Shown: positions 8,955 through 17,764, counted from the first letter of the stretch. The stretch is DNA of 64,000 nucleotides from Clostridium sp. OM02-18AC (GCF_003481825.1 NZ_QULW01000011.1:1-64000); one strand, 5' to 3'. The notes: generated by a model from the letters alone, not told the origin. Program-made: numbers and translations.

Positions 8955-9645
8955 ACCACTGATTCTGGTTGTGGAGGATGACGCACCCGTCCGCAATCTG
9001 ATCACCACTACATTAAAGCTGCACGACTACCGTTTTCTCACTGCTGCAACCGGAGAAACCGCGCTTCTTGAGGCATCCTCCCATAACCCGGATATTATCC
9101 TGCTGGATCTTGGGCTGCCGGACATCGACGGCATCGACATCATCCGGCAGATCCGCACCTGGAGCATCACCCCCATTATCGTCATCAGCGCCCGAAGCGA
9201 GGATACCGACAAAATTGAAGCTCTGGACAATGGTGCCGATGATTACCTGACCAAGCCCTTTTCCGTTGATGAGCTTCTGGCCCGCCTGCGCGTGACCCAG
9301 CGCCGCTTAAGCTTCATGCAGGAAACCATGTCTGCCCAGGATTCCGTGTTTGTCAACGGCCCTCTGAAGATTGATTTTTCTGCCGGATGCGCCTGCTTAA
9401 ACAAGGAGCCGCTGCCCCTGACCCCTACCGAGTACAAGCTTCTGTGCCTGATGGCCCGCAACGTGGGAAAGGTCCTGACCCACACCTATATCACCGAGCA
9501 TGTATGGGGGAGCAATTTTAAAAGCGATGTAGCCTCTCTCCGGGTCTTTATGGCAACGCTCCGCAAAAAGCTGGAATCCGCTCCGGGCGCTCCCCAGCAG
9601 ATCCAGACCCATATCGGAGTCGGATACCGGATGCTGAGATTGTAA
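8947..9645 (+). CDS. Response regulator, KdpE/OmpR family
   Basis: A 232-residue regulator with an N-terminal receiver (phospho-acceptor D54 in LLDLGLPDIDG, acidic pair VVEDD, conserved K in DDYLTKPF) and a C-terminal winged-helix domain (LTPTEYKLLCLMARN...HIGVGYRML). Its start overlaps the end of the kinase, indicating translational coupling. By family it would activate potassium-uptake genes when the kinase senses low K+ or osmotic change; its DNA site was not identified here. Confidence 0.9.
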   Translation: MNKPLILVVEDDAPVRNLITTTLKLHDYRFLTAATGETALLEASSHNPDIILLDLGLPDIDGIDIIRQIRTWSITPIIVISARSEDTDKIEALDNGADDYLTKPFSVDELLARLRVTQRRLSFMQETMSAQDSVFVNGPLKIDFSAGCACLNKEPLPLTPTEYKLLCLMARNVGKVLTHTYITEHVWGSNFKSDVASLRVFMATLRKKLESAPGAPQQIQTHIGVGYRMLRL

Positions 9646-9757
9646 TCTTCCATAATTTTATATTTCATTTTGTTTCAATTTGGGATATACTTTTGATAAC
9701 ACGTGACCGTGGAAACATGGAACAGTCACGATATTACAGACTAAGGAGGCTGAAATT

Positions 9758-10117
9758 ATGGTTCGCAAAGAAAATACCGTTGCGGTTGAACATCTGGGTG
9801 GCGGCAAAGGTACCGCATATGTGCATCACATCATTTCCAAAGAAGAATTTTTTGGTCACGGCAGAATGTACGCTAAGGTGGTACTTCCTCCGGGCGCAAG
9901 CGTAGGTTGGCACCAGCACGTCCATGACACCGAGCCGTATTACATTTTAAAGGGACAGGCTGACTTCATCGACAACGACAAGTCTGTCACCAAGGTTGGC
10001 CCTGGCGACTGCTGCATCATCGAGGTCGGACAGTTCCACAGCCTGGAAAACAACTCCAGCGAAGATGTGGAGTTCATGGCACTTATTTATAATGAGCCGG
10101 GATTTTTGTACGAATAA
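9758..10117 (+). CDS. Cupin-domain protein
   Basis: A 119-residue single-domain cupin. The metal-binding pattern is visible as GWHQHVHDTEPYYIL (two His and the Glu) and, about 45 residues later, GQFHSL. A TAAGGAGG site precedes the ATG. Such proteins range from isomerases to sensor domains, and the substrate cannot be told. It stands alone between kdpE and a bidirectional terminator; a second unrelated small cupin occurs near 29.6 kb. Confidence 0.75.
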   Translation: MVRKENTVAVEHLGGGKGTAYVHHIISKEEFFGHGRMYAKVVLPPGASVGWHQHVHDTEPYYILKGQADFIDNDKSVTKVGPGDCCIIEVGQFHSLENNSSEDVEFMALIYNEPGFLYE

Positions 10118-10145
10118 AGATTCTTATACAAATTAACAGCAAAAA

Positions 10146-10185
10146 CGGAGCATTCGCTAAGATCATTTGCGAATGCTCCGTTTTT
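10146..10185. terminator. Bidirectional terminator between the cupin gene and atpC
   Basis: A perfect 12-bp stem, CGGAGCATTCGC and GCGAATGCTCCG, is flanked by A5 on the left and T5 on the right, so it can stop the cupin transcript and the converging ATP synthase transcript. Confidence 0.9.
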
Positions 10186-10200
10186 ATTGCTCTATTTTGT

Positions 10201-10599
10201 TTAATGTCTCAAATTCAAACGCACCATCGCGCGCTTGAGCGCTGCTTCCGCACGCGCTACATCCAGATCAGCCTGACCGGAGGAAAGGCGGCGCTCCGCA
10301 CGGGAACGTGCCTCTTCTGCACGGTGATAGTCGATCTCATCCGGCCACTCCACTACCTCTGCCATGATCGTTACCTGCTCCGGCAGAATGGTGATGAATC
10401 CGGACATGAGTGCTGCTTCCTTCTCACCGCCGTTCTCATGGATCTTGAGGACGCCTGGCGCAACAACAGCAGTCAGCGGAATGTGGTCCGGGTAAATACC
10501 GATCTCACCCTCGGTGGTGGTCAGCTCTACCATGGAGACATCTCCGTCGTAGAACCCGCCGGTCGGGGTGACAACCTTTAATTTCATTCCATCAGCCAT
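10201..10599 (-). CDS. atpC: ATP synthase F1 epsilon subunit
   Basis: The 132-residue epsilon subunit of the F1 central stalk. It starts with KLKVVTPTGGFYDGDV and has the beta-sandwich pattern TTEGEIGIYPDHIPL, followed by a two-helix C-terminal domain rich in Ala and Arg that can act as an inhibitor arm. It is the last gene of the ATP synthase operon, 11 bases after atpD. GGGGGT precedes the start. Confidence 0.95.
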   Translation of the reverse strand: MADGMKLKVVTPTGGFYDGDVSMVELTTTEGEIGIYPDHIPLTAVVAPGVLKIHENGGEKEAALMSGFITILPEQVTIMAEVVEWPDEIDYHRAEEARSRAERRLSSGQADLDVARAEAALKRAMVRLNLRH

Positions 10600-10610
10600 A
10601 GACGTACCCC

Positions 10611-12002
10611 CTATTTCACGCGGGCAAGAACGTCGTCGATATTACCTGCATTCAGGAAATACTGCTCCGGAATGTCGTCATGCTTGCCTTCCAGGATCTC
10701 CTTGAAGCCCTGAATGGTCTCGCTTAACGGAACGTAACGGCCTTCCAGACCGGTGAACTGTCCTGCTACGAAGAACGGCTGGGATAAGAATCTCTGGATC
10801 TTACGTGCACGGGATACGGTCAGCTTATCTTCCTCGGAAAGCTCATCCATACCTAACATGGCGATGATATCCTGCAGCTCTTTGTACTTCTGCAGAACTT
10901 CCTGCACGCCGCGGGCTACCTTGTAGTGCTCCTCACCAACGACACGCGGGTCGAGGATACGGGAGGTGGACTCAAGCGGATCTACTGCCGGGTAAATACC
11001 CTGCTCTACGATGGCACGGCTTAATACCGTGGTTGCATCCAGATGTGCGAAGGTGTTCGCCGGAGCCGGGTCAGTTAAGTCATCGGCCGGCACGTAAACT
11101 GCCTGTACGGAAGTAATGGAACCGTTCTTGGTGGAGGTGATACGTTCCTGCAGAGCACCCATCTCGGTCTGCAGGGTCGGCTGGTAACCTACTGCGGACG
11201 GCATACGTCCAAGCAGTGCAGATACCTCGGAACCTGCCTGGGTGAAACGGAAGATGTTGTCGATGAACAACAGGACATCCTTACCACCTTTGTCACGGAA
11301 GTACTCTGCCATGGTCAGACCAGTCAGGCCGACTCTCATACGTGCTCCCGGCGGCTCGTTCATCTGACCGAATACCATGGTGGTCTTATTGATAACGCCA
11401 GACTCGGTCATCTCGTAGTAAAGGTCATTACCCTCACGGGTACGCTCACCTACACCGGTGAATACGGAATATCCGCCGTGCTCGGTAGCGATGTTACGAA
11501 TCAGCTCCTGGATCAGGACGGTCTTACCTACACCAGCACCGCCGAACAGACCGATCTTACCACCCTTCTGATAAGGGCAGAGCAGGTCTACGACTTTGAT
11601 ACCGGTCTCAAGGATCTCAGTCTGGGTGGACTGTTCCTCAAAGGTAGGAGCTTTTCTGTGGATCGGAAGGTACTCTTCCACCTGTGGCTTTTCTTTATTG
11701 TCGATCGGCTCGCCCAGTACGTTGAAAATGCGGCCCAGCGTATTCTCACCAACCGGTACGGAAATCGGTGCGCCGGTTGCAATGGCGTCCATACCACGTC
11801 TCAGACCATCGGTGGTTCCCATTGCGATACATCTTACGGTATCGTCACCAAGATCCTGTGCAACCTCGACGGTCAGGGTGCCGCCGTCCTCGAGCGGTAC
11901 CTTGATTGCCTCGTTGATTTCCGGAATCTTGCCCTGGGAGAACTTGATATCCATGACCGCACCGATGATCTGTGTGATCTTACCAGTATTTTGTTCTGCC
12001 AT
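10611..12002 (-). CDS. atpD: ATP synthase F1 beta subunit
   Basis: The catalytic subunit, 463 residues. The P-loop GGAGVGKT, the catalytic glutamate region GVGERTREGNDL, and LLFIDNIFRFTQAGSEVSALLGRMPSA (written here in parts: LLFIDNIFRF, then AGSEVSALLGR) are all present. The start at 12002 (MAEQNTGK) is preceded by GGAGAAG; the 22 in-frame codons upstream read through an intergenic hairpin and are not conserved. It lies between atpG and atpC. Confidence 0.97.
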   Translation of the reverse strand: MAEQNTGKITQIIGAVMDIKFSQGKIPEINEAIKVPLEDGGTLTVEVAQDLGDDTVRCIAMGTTDGLRRGMDAIATGAPISVPVGENTLGRIFNVLGEPIDNKEKPQVEEYLPIHRKAPTFEEQSTQTEILETGIKVVDLLCPYQKGGKIGLFGGAGVGKTVLIQELIRNIATEHGGYSVFTGVGERTREGNDLYYEMTESGVINKTTMVFGQMNEPPGARMRVGLTGLTMAEYFRDKGGKDVLLFIDNIFRFTQAGSEVSALLGRMPSAVGYQPTLQTEMGALQERITSTKNGSITSVQAVYVPADDLTDPAPANTFAHLDATTVLSRAIVEQGIYPAVDPLESTSRILDPRVVGEEHYKVARGVQEVLQKYKELQDIIAMLGMDELSEEDKLTVSRARKIQRFLSQPFFVAGQFTGLEGRYVPLSETIQGFKEILEGKHDDIPEQYFLNAGNIDDVLARVK

Positions 12003-12032
12003 CTTGCTTCTCCTTTTATTTCTTTCTCGAAT

Positions 12033-12076
12033 GCACTCCCTGGGAGCGCTATCGTTTTGGCAGGGCACCAGGCTCT
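12033..12076. repeat. Hairpin in the atpG-atpD gap
   Basis: TTTTGGCAGGGC and GCTCTGTCAAAA (about 12054-12082) can pair with G-U wobbles, forming a 12-bp stem between atpG and atpD. A smaller hairpin (CTCCCTGGGAG) sits next to it. They may tune the amount of beta subunit relative to gamma, or may be part of the dispersed hairpin family of this genome. Confidence 0.45.
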
Positions 12077-12087
12077 GTCAAAACAGA

Positions 12088-12951
12088 TTAATTGATCGCA
12101 TTTGCGCCTGCAATGATCTCCGTAAGCTCCTGGGTAATGGAACCCTGACGCGCACGGTTGTACTGCAGCTCTAACTTGCCCAGCATCTCTTCTGCATTGT
12201 TGGTTGCCGAATCCATGGCGGTCATACGCGCGCCATTTTCACTGGCAACTGCCTCCTGCAGCGCACCAAAGATCAGACTGCTCATATATTTCGGGATGAT
12301 CATATCGAGCACTTCTTCTTCGCTCGGCTCGTAGTTCATGAGTGCTTCCGCTTTCGGAGCCTCTGCTTCGCCGCTTTCTTCCATGGTAAACGGAAGGAGC
12401 TTGATGAGCTTCGGAATATGAACTACGGTGTTCTTGAACGAAGTATATGCAAGATAGATCTCTCCGACCTCTCCGCGTCCGAATGCTGCCAGCAGTTCTT
12501 TTGTGAGATCTGCCGCATCCTGGTAAGCCGGCTCGTCTATCACCTCGGAGTAGTCCGCAGTGATCTCGTAGCCTTTCTTTGCCAGTCCGTCACGGCCCTT
12601 ACGGCCAATGGCGTAGACCCGGGTCTTCTCCGAGGTCAGCGCCTCATTTCCTGCGATGAGCTTGACAATGTTGTTGTTGTAGCCGCCGGCAAGGCCGCGG
12701 TTGGAAGTGATCGCAATGACCGCCTTTCCATCCGTATTGCCTGCCCGCAGGTATTTGTGGTCGATGGTTCCTGACTTTTTCAGCATGGAAGAGATCGTCT
12801 CATACATCAAGTCGAAATAAGGCTTGGAGCCTTCTGCTTTCTGTCTGGATTTCTGCAGCTTGACTGTAGAAACCAGCTTCATGGCTTTGGTAATCTGGCC
12901 GGTGCTCTGGATACTTGCTTTTCTGCGTTTAATATCTCTCATCGATGCCAT
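12088..12951 (-). CDS. atpG: ATP synthase F1 gamma subunit
   Basis: The 287-residue rotor shaft. The typical N-terminus MASMRDIKRRKASIQSTGQIT, the middle motif ITSNRGLAGGYN and the C-terminal helix with ATNNAEEMLGKLELQYNRARQ (key residues N, R, R, Q) followed by ITQELTEIIAGANAI are all visible. It sits 19 bases downstream of atpA in the standard operon order. Confidence 0.96.
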   Translation of the reverse strand: MASMRDIKRRKASIQSTGQITKAMKLVSTVKLQKSRQKAEGSKPYFDLMYETISSMLKKSGTIDHKYLRAGNTDGKAVIAITSNRGLAGGYNNNIVKLIAGNEALTSEKTRVYAIGRKGRDGLAKKGYEITADYSEVIDEPAYQDAADLTKELLAAFGRGEVGEIYLAYTSFKNTVVHIPKLIKLLPFTMEESGEAEAPKAEALMNYEPSEEEVLDMIIPKYMSSLIFGALQEAVASENGARMTAMDSATNNAEEMLGKLELQYNRARQGSITQELTEIIAGANAIN

Positions 12952-12970
12952 GATCGTTCACCTGCCTTAT

Positions 12971-14473
12971 CTAGCGCTGCTCTTTGCACTCTTTGATCGC
13001 TTTTACAAGCAGAGCCTCGGTCTCCTCAGACAGCACCTTGGTGTCGCGGATTGCTGCCGGGATCTCCGGGTACTTGCTGTCAATATACTTAAATAAATCT
13101 TTCTCGAATGCCAGCACATCTGCAACCGGAATATCAAGAAGATGCTTTCTGGTTGCTGCGTAAATGATGATTACCTGGTACTCAACCGGCATTGGCTGGT
13201 ACTGAGGCTGTTTTAAGACTTCACGGATGCGCTCGCCCTGTGCCAGCTGCTCGGTGGTTGCGGCATCCAGCTCGGAACCGAACTGCGCGAAGCTTGCCAG
13301 CTCACGGTACTGTGCCAGTTCCACACGGATCGGCGCTGCAATCTTCTTGATTGCCTTGATCTGTGCCGCGCCGCCTACACGGGATACGGACAGACCAGCG
13401 TTGATTGCCGGACGGAAACCGGAGTTGAACATCTCAGTCTCAAGGTAAATCTGACCATCGGTAATGGAAATAACGTTGGTCGGAATGTATGCGGATACAT
13501 CGCCCGCCTGGGTCTCGATGATCGGCAGTGCGGTTAAGGAACCGCCGCCTAAATCGTCAGAAAGACGGGATGCGCGCTCCAGCAGTCTGGAGTGCAGATA
13601 GAATACGTCGCCCGGATAAGCCTCACGTCCCGGCGGTCTCTTCAGAAGAAGGGACAGGGTACGGTAAGCGGCAGCGTGCTTGGTTAAGTCATCGTAGACA
13701 ACCAGTACGTCCTCTCCGTTTTCCATCCACTCCTCACCGATCGCACATCCGGAATATGGTGCGATGTACTGTAATGGAGCTAAGTCGGATGCTGTGGAAA
13801 CTACGATGGTGGTGTAGTCCATAGCGCCGAACTCCTCTAAGGTTCTTACAATGTTGGCAACGGTAGATGCCTTCTGGCCGATTGCCACGTAGATACAGTG
13901 AACGCCCTGACCTTTCTGGTTGATGATGGTATCGATCGCAATTGCGGTCTTACCGGTCTGACGGTCACCGATGATCAGCTCACGCTGTCCACGGCCGATC
14001 GGGATCATGGCATCGATTGCCTTGATACCGGTCTGTAACGGGGTGTCTACCGATTTTCTCTCGATTACGCCGTGAGCGACACGCTCAACACGGCGGAATT
14101 TGTCAGTCTCGATCGGGCCTTTGCCATCGATCGGCATACCCAGTGCGTTGACAACTCGTCCGGTCATGGCGTCGCCTACCGGGACCTCAACCACACGTCC
14201 GGTTGTCTTAACGATATCTCCCTCACTGATGTTCCTGGTGTCACCTAAGAGAACGACACCTACGTTGTCTTCCTCCAGGTTCTGGACCATGCCGTATACT
14301 TCTCCCGGGAATTCCAGAAGCTCACCCTGCATGGCTTTCTCCAGTCCATGAACTCGAGCGATACCGTCCGCAACCGTGATTACGGTGCCGACGTCAGAGA
14401 CTTCCAGTTTGGTAGAATACTTTGCAATCTGTTCTTTGATTACCGAACTGATTTCTTCTGGTCTCAAATTCAT
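12971..14473 (-). CDS. atpA: ATP synthase F1 alpha subunit
   Basis: The 500-residue non-catalytic nucleotide-binding subunit. It starts MNLRPEEISSVIKEQI and carries the P-loop GDRQTGKT and the signature region HSRLLERASRLSDDLGGGSL. Length and order match the family. It is followed by atpG and preceded by atpH with a 21-base gap. Confidence 0.97.
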   Translation of the reverse strand: MNLRPEEISSVIKEQIAKYSTKLEVSDVGTVITVADGIARVHGLEKAMQGELLEFPGEVYGMVQNLEEDNVGVVLLGDTRNISEGDIVKTTGRVVEVPVGDAMTGRVVNALGMPIDGKGPIETDKFRRVERVAHGVIERKSVDTPLQTGIKAIDAMIPIGRGQRELIIGDRQTGKTAIAIDTIINQKGQGVHCIYVAIGQKASTVANIVRTLEEFGAMDYTTIVVSTASDLAPLQYIAPYSGCAIGEEWMENGEDVLVVYDDLTKHAAAYRTLSLLLKRPPGREAYPGDVFYLHSRLLERASRLSDDLGGGSLTALPIIETQAGDVSAYIPTNVISITDGQIYLETEMFNSGFRPAINAGLSVSRVGGAAQIKAIKKIAAPIRVELAQYRELASFAQFGSELDAATTEQLAQGERIREVLKQPQYQPMPVEYQVIIIYAATRKHLLDIPVADVLAFEKDLFKYIDSKYPEIPAAIRDTKVLSEETEALLVKAIKECKEQR

Positions 14474-14494
14474 TGTCTGTTCCTTTCCGGCTTA

Positions 14495-15043
14495 TTATGC
14501 CAGCTGAAGCGCGGATAACTCCTTCTTCAGCCCGTAAAGCCTTGTCTTAATACTGCTGTCTACCACGCGGTCACCGATGCGGATGACCATGCCTCCAAGA
14601 AGGGATGCATCTACATCGTAGTGCATTTCAAACTGCACATAGCCGGTTGTATCAAGCAGTCTTTTTTCCAAAGCGGTCTTCTGCTCATCGGAAAGCGCAA
14701 CTGCGCTGGTCACATAAGCAGCTCCGATCTTTTTGAATTCTTTCACCCTCTGGATGAAATATTCCAGAATCGAGATCATCTCGTTCTGTCTGTCTTTCTC
14801 AACAATGATGCTCAAGAAGCCCATCAGCTCCTCCGCAATCTTTCCGGAAAAGACCTGATGTAATAAGGTAACCTTTTCTTCTTTTACGATCTGCGGATTT
14901 CCGAGAACGGAAAAGAGTTCCGGGTTGTCCTGTAAAATGGGGAGCAGGGCACTGGTCTCTTCGTAGAGCGTGTCCATGATCTCTTTTTCCATGGCTGTCT
15001 CAAACAATGCATCACCGTACACCTTTGAAACTAGCTTTGCCAT
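14495..15043 (-). CDS. atpH: ATP synthase F1 delta subunit
   Basis: The 182-residue peripheral-stalk subunit (OSCP family). N-terminal helices begin AKLVSKVYGDALFETA, and the C-terminal domain has the conserved Y.VDASLLGGMVIRIGDRVVD pattern. Its start overlaps the end of atpF by 13 bases, implying coupled translation. Confidence 0.94.
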   Translation of the reverse strand: MAKLVSKVYGDALFETAMEKEIMDTLYEETSALLPILQDNPELFSVLGNPQIVKEEKVTLLHQVFSGKIAEELMGFLSIIVEKDRQNEMISILEYFIQRVKEFKKIGAAYVTSAVALSDEQKTALEKRLLDTTGYVQFEMHYDVDASLLGGMVIRIGDRVVDSSIKTRLYGLKKELSALQLA

Positions 15044-15546
15044 GTATGTTCACCCATTTCCTTCAAAGTCTCATCAATCAAAGCATCCTGAATCTTTACA
15101 TCGATGGAGTTTCCAACCACCTTCTCTGCCATGTAAGCAGCGATGTCTACGATCTCCTGCTTCATGTCATCGAGGGCTTTCTTCTTCTCCAGCTCGACCT
15201 CGCGGTTTGCCCGCTCAATGATTCTGGCTGCTTCGGCCTTGGCTTCATCGAGCATTTCCTCCTCACGGGCTTTGGCTTTACGCCGTGCAGTCTCCAGAAT
15301 GCTCTCAGCTTCTTTGTTCACGTCTTTTAATTTTGCCTCGTACTCCGCCTTCATGGACTCTGCAGAAGCTTTATCTTCCGCAGCAGAAGCCAGTTCCCCG
15401 GCAATCTTCTGTTTTCTTTTTTCCAGCACATCGCGCACCGGATTGAAAAGCAGATAGGACAATGCAAAGAATAAAATGAAGATATTGATACCGGTCAGCA
15501 CTGCATCATGCAGAAGCTGCGGATCAAATCCGATCAATCTGTCCAA
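15031..15546 (-). CDS. atpF: ATP synthase Fo b subunit
   Basis: The 171-residue peripheral-stalk subunit. One N-terminal membrane helix (about residues 15-35, TGINIFILFFALSYLLF) is followed by a long charged coiled coil rich in Ala, Glu and Lys. It ends inside the start of atpH. AGGAGG lies upstream of the ATG. Confidence 0.94.
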   Translation of the reverse strand: MDRLIGFDPQLLHDAVLTGINIFILFFALSYLLFNPVRDVLEKRKQKIAGELASAAEDKASAESMKAEYEAKLKDVNKEAESILETARRKAKAREEEMLDEAKAEAARIIERANREVELEKKKALDDMKQEIVDIAAYMAEKVVGNSIDVKIQDALIDETLKEMGEHTWQS

Positions 15547-15566
15547 GTCTTACGCCTCCTTTCGTT

Positions 15567-15595
15567 CGTTACTGTTCGCTACGCTCTCCGTAACG
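15567..15595. repeat. GTTAC-type hairpin between atpE and atpF
   Basis: CGTTAC and GTAACG form inverted arms around a 17-base loop in the 58-bp gap between the c- and b-subunit genes. It belongs to the series of GTTAC...GTAAC hairpins seen between several genes in the window. Confidence 0.5.
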
Positions 15596-15604
15596 TTTCT
15601 GTTC

Positions 15605-15865
15605 TTATGCGCCGAACGGCTTAACGAACATCAGGATGATAGCAACAACCAGACCGTACAGACCGGTGGTCTCTGCTACTGCCTGACCAAGAAGCATGGT
15701 GGAAGTGATATCGGATTTTGCACCCGGGTTACGGCCTACTGCTGCAGCACCGTGACCAGCTGCGATACCCTGTCCTACACCAGGTCCGATACCGGCGATC
15801 ATTGCCAGACCAGCGCCGATTGCGGAACAACCAAAGATAAAGTCCTGTCCTGAGATACCATTCAT
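15605..15865 (-). CDS. atpE: ATP synthase Fo c subunit, Na+-type ion site
   Basis: The 86-residue rotor ring subunit with two membrane helices. The ion-binding residues can be read directly: Q32 in GVGQG, V63, E65, T66, T67 and Y70 in VAETTGLY. These fall at the same positions as the Na+ ligands recalled for the Ilyobacter tartaricus c subunit (Q32, V63, E65, S66, T67, Y70), with Ser66 replaced by Thr. I infer a Na+-driven enzyme, though proton use cannot be excluded. A composite hairpin region lies between this gene and atpB. Confidence 0.95.
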   Translation of the reverse strand: MNGISGQDFIFGCSAIGAGLAMIAGIGPGVGQGIAAGHGAAAVGRNPGAKSDITSTMLLGQAVAETTGLYGLVVAIILMFVKPFGA

Positions 15866-15897
15866 AGTTAAGTCCTCCTAAAATAAATTAATTGTGT

Positions 15898-16030
15898 CAA
15901 TCCATGCCACCTCGATTCCGCTTCGCTTCATCTCGGTGTCGGGCTGCGCCCTATTCATCTGAATGTCCTCGTTCCGGCTTTGGAATGCAAGCATTCCGCG
16001 CCTGCACAAGTCCATCCATCTGAGCATGGC
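15898..16030. repeat. Multi-hairpin sequence between atpB and atpE
   Basis: The 170-bp gap contains GGAATGC-AA-GCATTCC, GGGC-TGC-GCCC and outer arms CCATGC and GCATGG. The core TTTGGAATGC-AAGCAT resembles TTTGGAATGCGAAGCAT in the composite repeat near 52.9 and 56.8 kb, suggesting a diverged member. In this place it could affect the relative level of c subunit mRNA, which is needed in excess. Confidence 0.45.
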
Positions 16031-16035
16031 TTGGC

Positions 16036-16737
16036 TTATTCCATTTTGTCGTTGATGTATACCATGGTCAGCATACAGAATACGTATGTCTGGATCGCAC
16101 CGGAGAATACATCACAGTAAACATGAAGTGCCGCCGGAATACCGATATTGGTAAAGATCGGCATCATGCCATACCATAATCCCATAATGATCACGCCTGA
16201 CAGCAGGTTTGCGAACAGACGCAGGGAAATGGAAATCGGGTTCGCGATCTCACCGATTAAGTTGATCGGGAATAAGATCGGTGTTGGCTCAAACAGGCTG
16301 GTAAAATGTCTTACGCCCCTGTTCTTGATGCCCTGGTAGTTTACAATAAAGAACGTAAACATACCAAGCAGGAAAGTAACGCCATAATCTGCAGTCGGAG
16401 CACGCAGTCCCAGCAGACCGCTTAAGTTACAGAAGAGGATAAATACAAAGATCGTTCCAATGTAGTTGATGAAACGTCTTGCATTGCCTCCCAGAATTCC
16501 TGCAGTCATGCCCTGCAGTGCCTCGTACGCCATCTCCAGCACATTCTGAAACGTTCCGGGCTGGTCCGTTGCCTTTTTCAAGGTCCGGTTTGCCAGTACC
16601 GCAAGAATCAAAATCAGCGCGGTGATGATCCACATGCCTATGGTCGTTGTTGTGATCCAAAAATCCTGACCGAACAACTGGTATTTTAATACCCCGTGTA
16701 TCATAAAGTCAGGCTCATTGGAAATCAGCATTCCCAT
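16036..16737 (-). CDS. atpB: ATP synthase Fo a subunit
   Basis: The 233-residue stator membrane subunit with five to six hydrophobic segments. The essential arginine is in ISLRLFANLLSG, and the C-terminal helix IQTYVFCMLTMVYI is typical. It provides the ion half-channels facing the c ring. It follows atpI with a 19-base gap. Confidence 0.95.
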   Translation of the reverse strand: MGMLISNEPDFMIHGVLKYQLFGQDFWITTTTIGMWIITALILILAVLANRTLKKATDQPGTFQNVLEMAYEALQGMTAGILGGNARRFINYIGTIFVFILFCNLSGLLGLRAPTADYGVTFLLGMFTFFIVNYQGIKNRGVRHFTSLFEPTPILFPINLIGEIANPISISLRLFANLLSGVIIMGLWYGMMPIFTNIGIPAALHVYCDVFSGAIQTYVFCMLTMVYINDKME

Positions 16738-16756
16738 TCACGGTTCCTCCTTTCTC

Positions 16757-17221
16757 TCATGATATCCCCGGACGGTCTTGCTCCGTGCTTTCCGCCTGGA
16801 CAGAAGGCTCAGGATCTTTTCCACCGGAAATTCTGTGAATCAGTGGCTGCAGGTATGCACCTGCTTTCATGCCCATAGCGCCGATGACCGCTGCCAGAAG
16901 ATCGATCTTAAGCACTTTCCAGCAGATCAGAAGTGCTGCCACAAACACAAGCTTGCGCAGCATGCTCTGCGCAACGGTATATTTGTTCGCATAGTTCTCA
17001 CTTCCGCTGTCGAGTACCCGCTCGGTCGTCACCGCCATATGGATCAGCATGCAGATCGCTCCTGCTGCTCCTGCAATCAGTCCCAGGACTACCGGAATAA
17101 CCGGATAGGAAACCTTGGGAAGAAGCAGAAACGAAAGAACGATCAGGACCAGATTGTAAAAAATAATCCCGGCCGACATCTCCGCAAGCAGCCGCTTTGT
17201 TGACTTACTCAGCCATCTCAT
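16757..17221 (-). CDS. atpI: ATP synthase I-type membrane protein
   Basis: A 154-residue protein with about four membrane segments, in the position of AtpI upstream of atpB. AtpI-family proteins assist c-ring assembly or Mg2+ supply in other bacteria. The last 25 residues are polar (ISGGKDPEPSVQ...). Its start overlaps the end of the preceding gene by four bases. Similarity at sequence level is weak, so the call relies partly on context. Confidence 0.75.
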   Translation of the reverse strand: MRWLSKSTKRLLAEMSAGIIFYNLVLIVLSFLLLPKVSYPVIPVVLGLIAGAAGAICMLIHMAVTTERVLDSGSENYANKYTVAQSMLRKLVFVAALLICWKVLKIDLLAAVIGAMGMKAGAYLQPLIHRISGGKDPEPSVQAESTEQDRPGIS

Positions 17222-17565
17222 TGTGATCTGCCTCCTTTGCTGTCTGACCCTGCACCTGCACCCGTAATACGGCTTGGCTGTTTCGGTTTGCTGATTCCAC
17301 TGCGCTGCTGTCCGGCCTGCTGCTCACGTCTTAGACGTTCGTCCTCTTTTTGCTCCTGCAAAAGAGTATTCTTCGCCATAATCCAGCCACAGCGTCCGCC
17401 AGCCAACACCCCAAGGATCAGCATTGGTACCATGAGCTTCGTCCCAAAATGGGAATCCACCAGATAACCTGTATAAATGCACAGGAGGATTGGAGTCAGT
17501 ACGCTAAGGCCAAGCTGTGTTACCATGGCAAGACTACGGAATACGCTTTTCTTATAATGCACCAA
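17218..17565 (-). CDS. AtpZ-like membrane protein, first gene of the ATP synthase operon
   Basis: A 115-residue protein with two hydrophobic segments (LGLSVLTPILLCIYTGYLVD and the following LMVPMLILGVLAG) and a basic, Gln-rich C-terminal tail. The two-helix pattern and position match AtpZ proteins, which with AtpI may form a small Mg2+/Ca2+ channel. It is the promoter-proximal gene of the operon. Confidence 0.72.
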   Translation of the reverse strand: MVHYKKSVFRSLAMVTQLGLSVLTPILLCIYTGYLVDSHFGTKLMVPMLILGVLAGGRCGWIMAKNTLLQEQKEDERLRREQQAGQQRSGISKPKQPSRITGAGAGSDSKGGRSQ

Positions 17566-17601
17566 CGCTCACCTCTTTCTGCATTTTTGCATGTACTACA
17601 T

Positions 17602-17630
17602 ATTATAACCAAACTTTTTGGTTTTGTCCA
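17602..17630 (-). promoter_or_regulatory. Promoter of the ATP synthase operon
   Basis: On the minus strand TGGACA (17625-17630) and TATAAT (17602-17607) are exactly 17 bp apart, about 40 bp before atpZ. The spacer holds the inverted repeat ACCAAACTTTTTGGT, which might be an operator. The rest of the 17631-17764 stretch is AT-rich without visible features. Confidence 0.75.
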
Positions 17631-17764
17631 TTATGAATAGTTGGTTCGGCAAAAAATGGTGAATCTTGCACATTGCAAACATTTCTGTCTTTTTTTTATC
17701 GAACATTTTCACAAAAACAACTGATAAAAATTGTCAAACTTGCCACTTAAAACCACATTTATAC

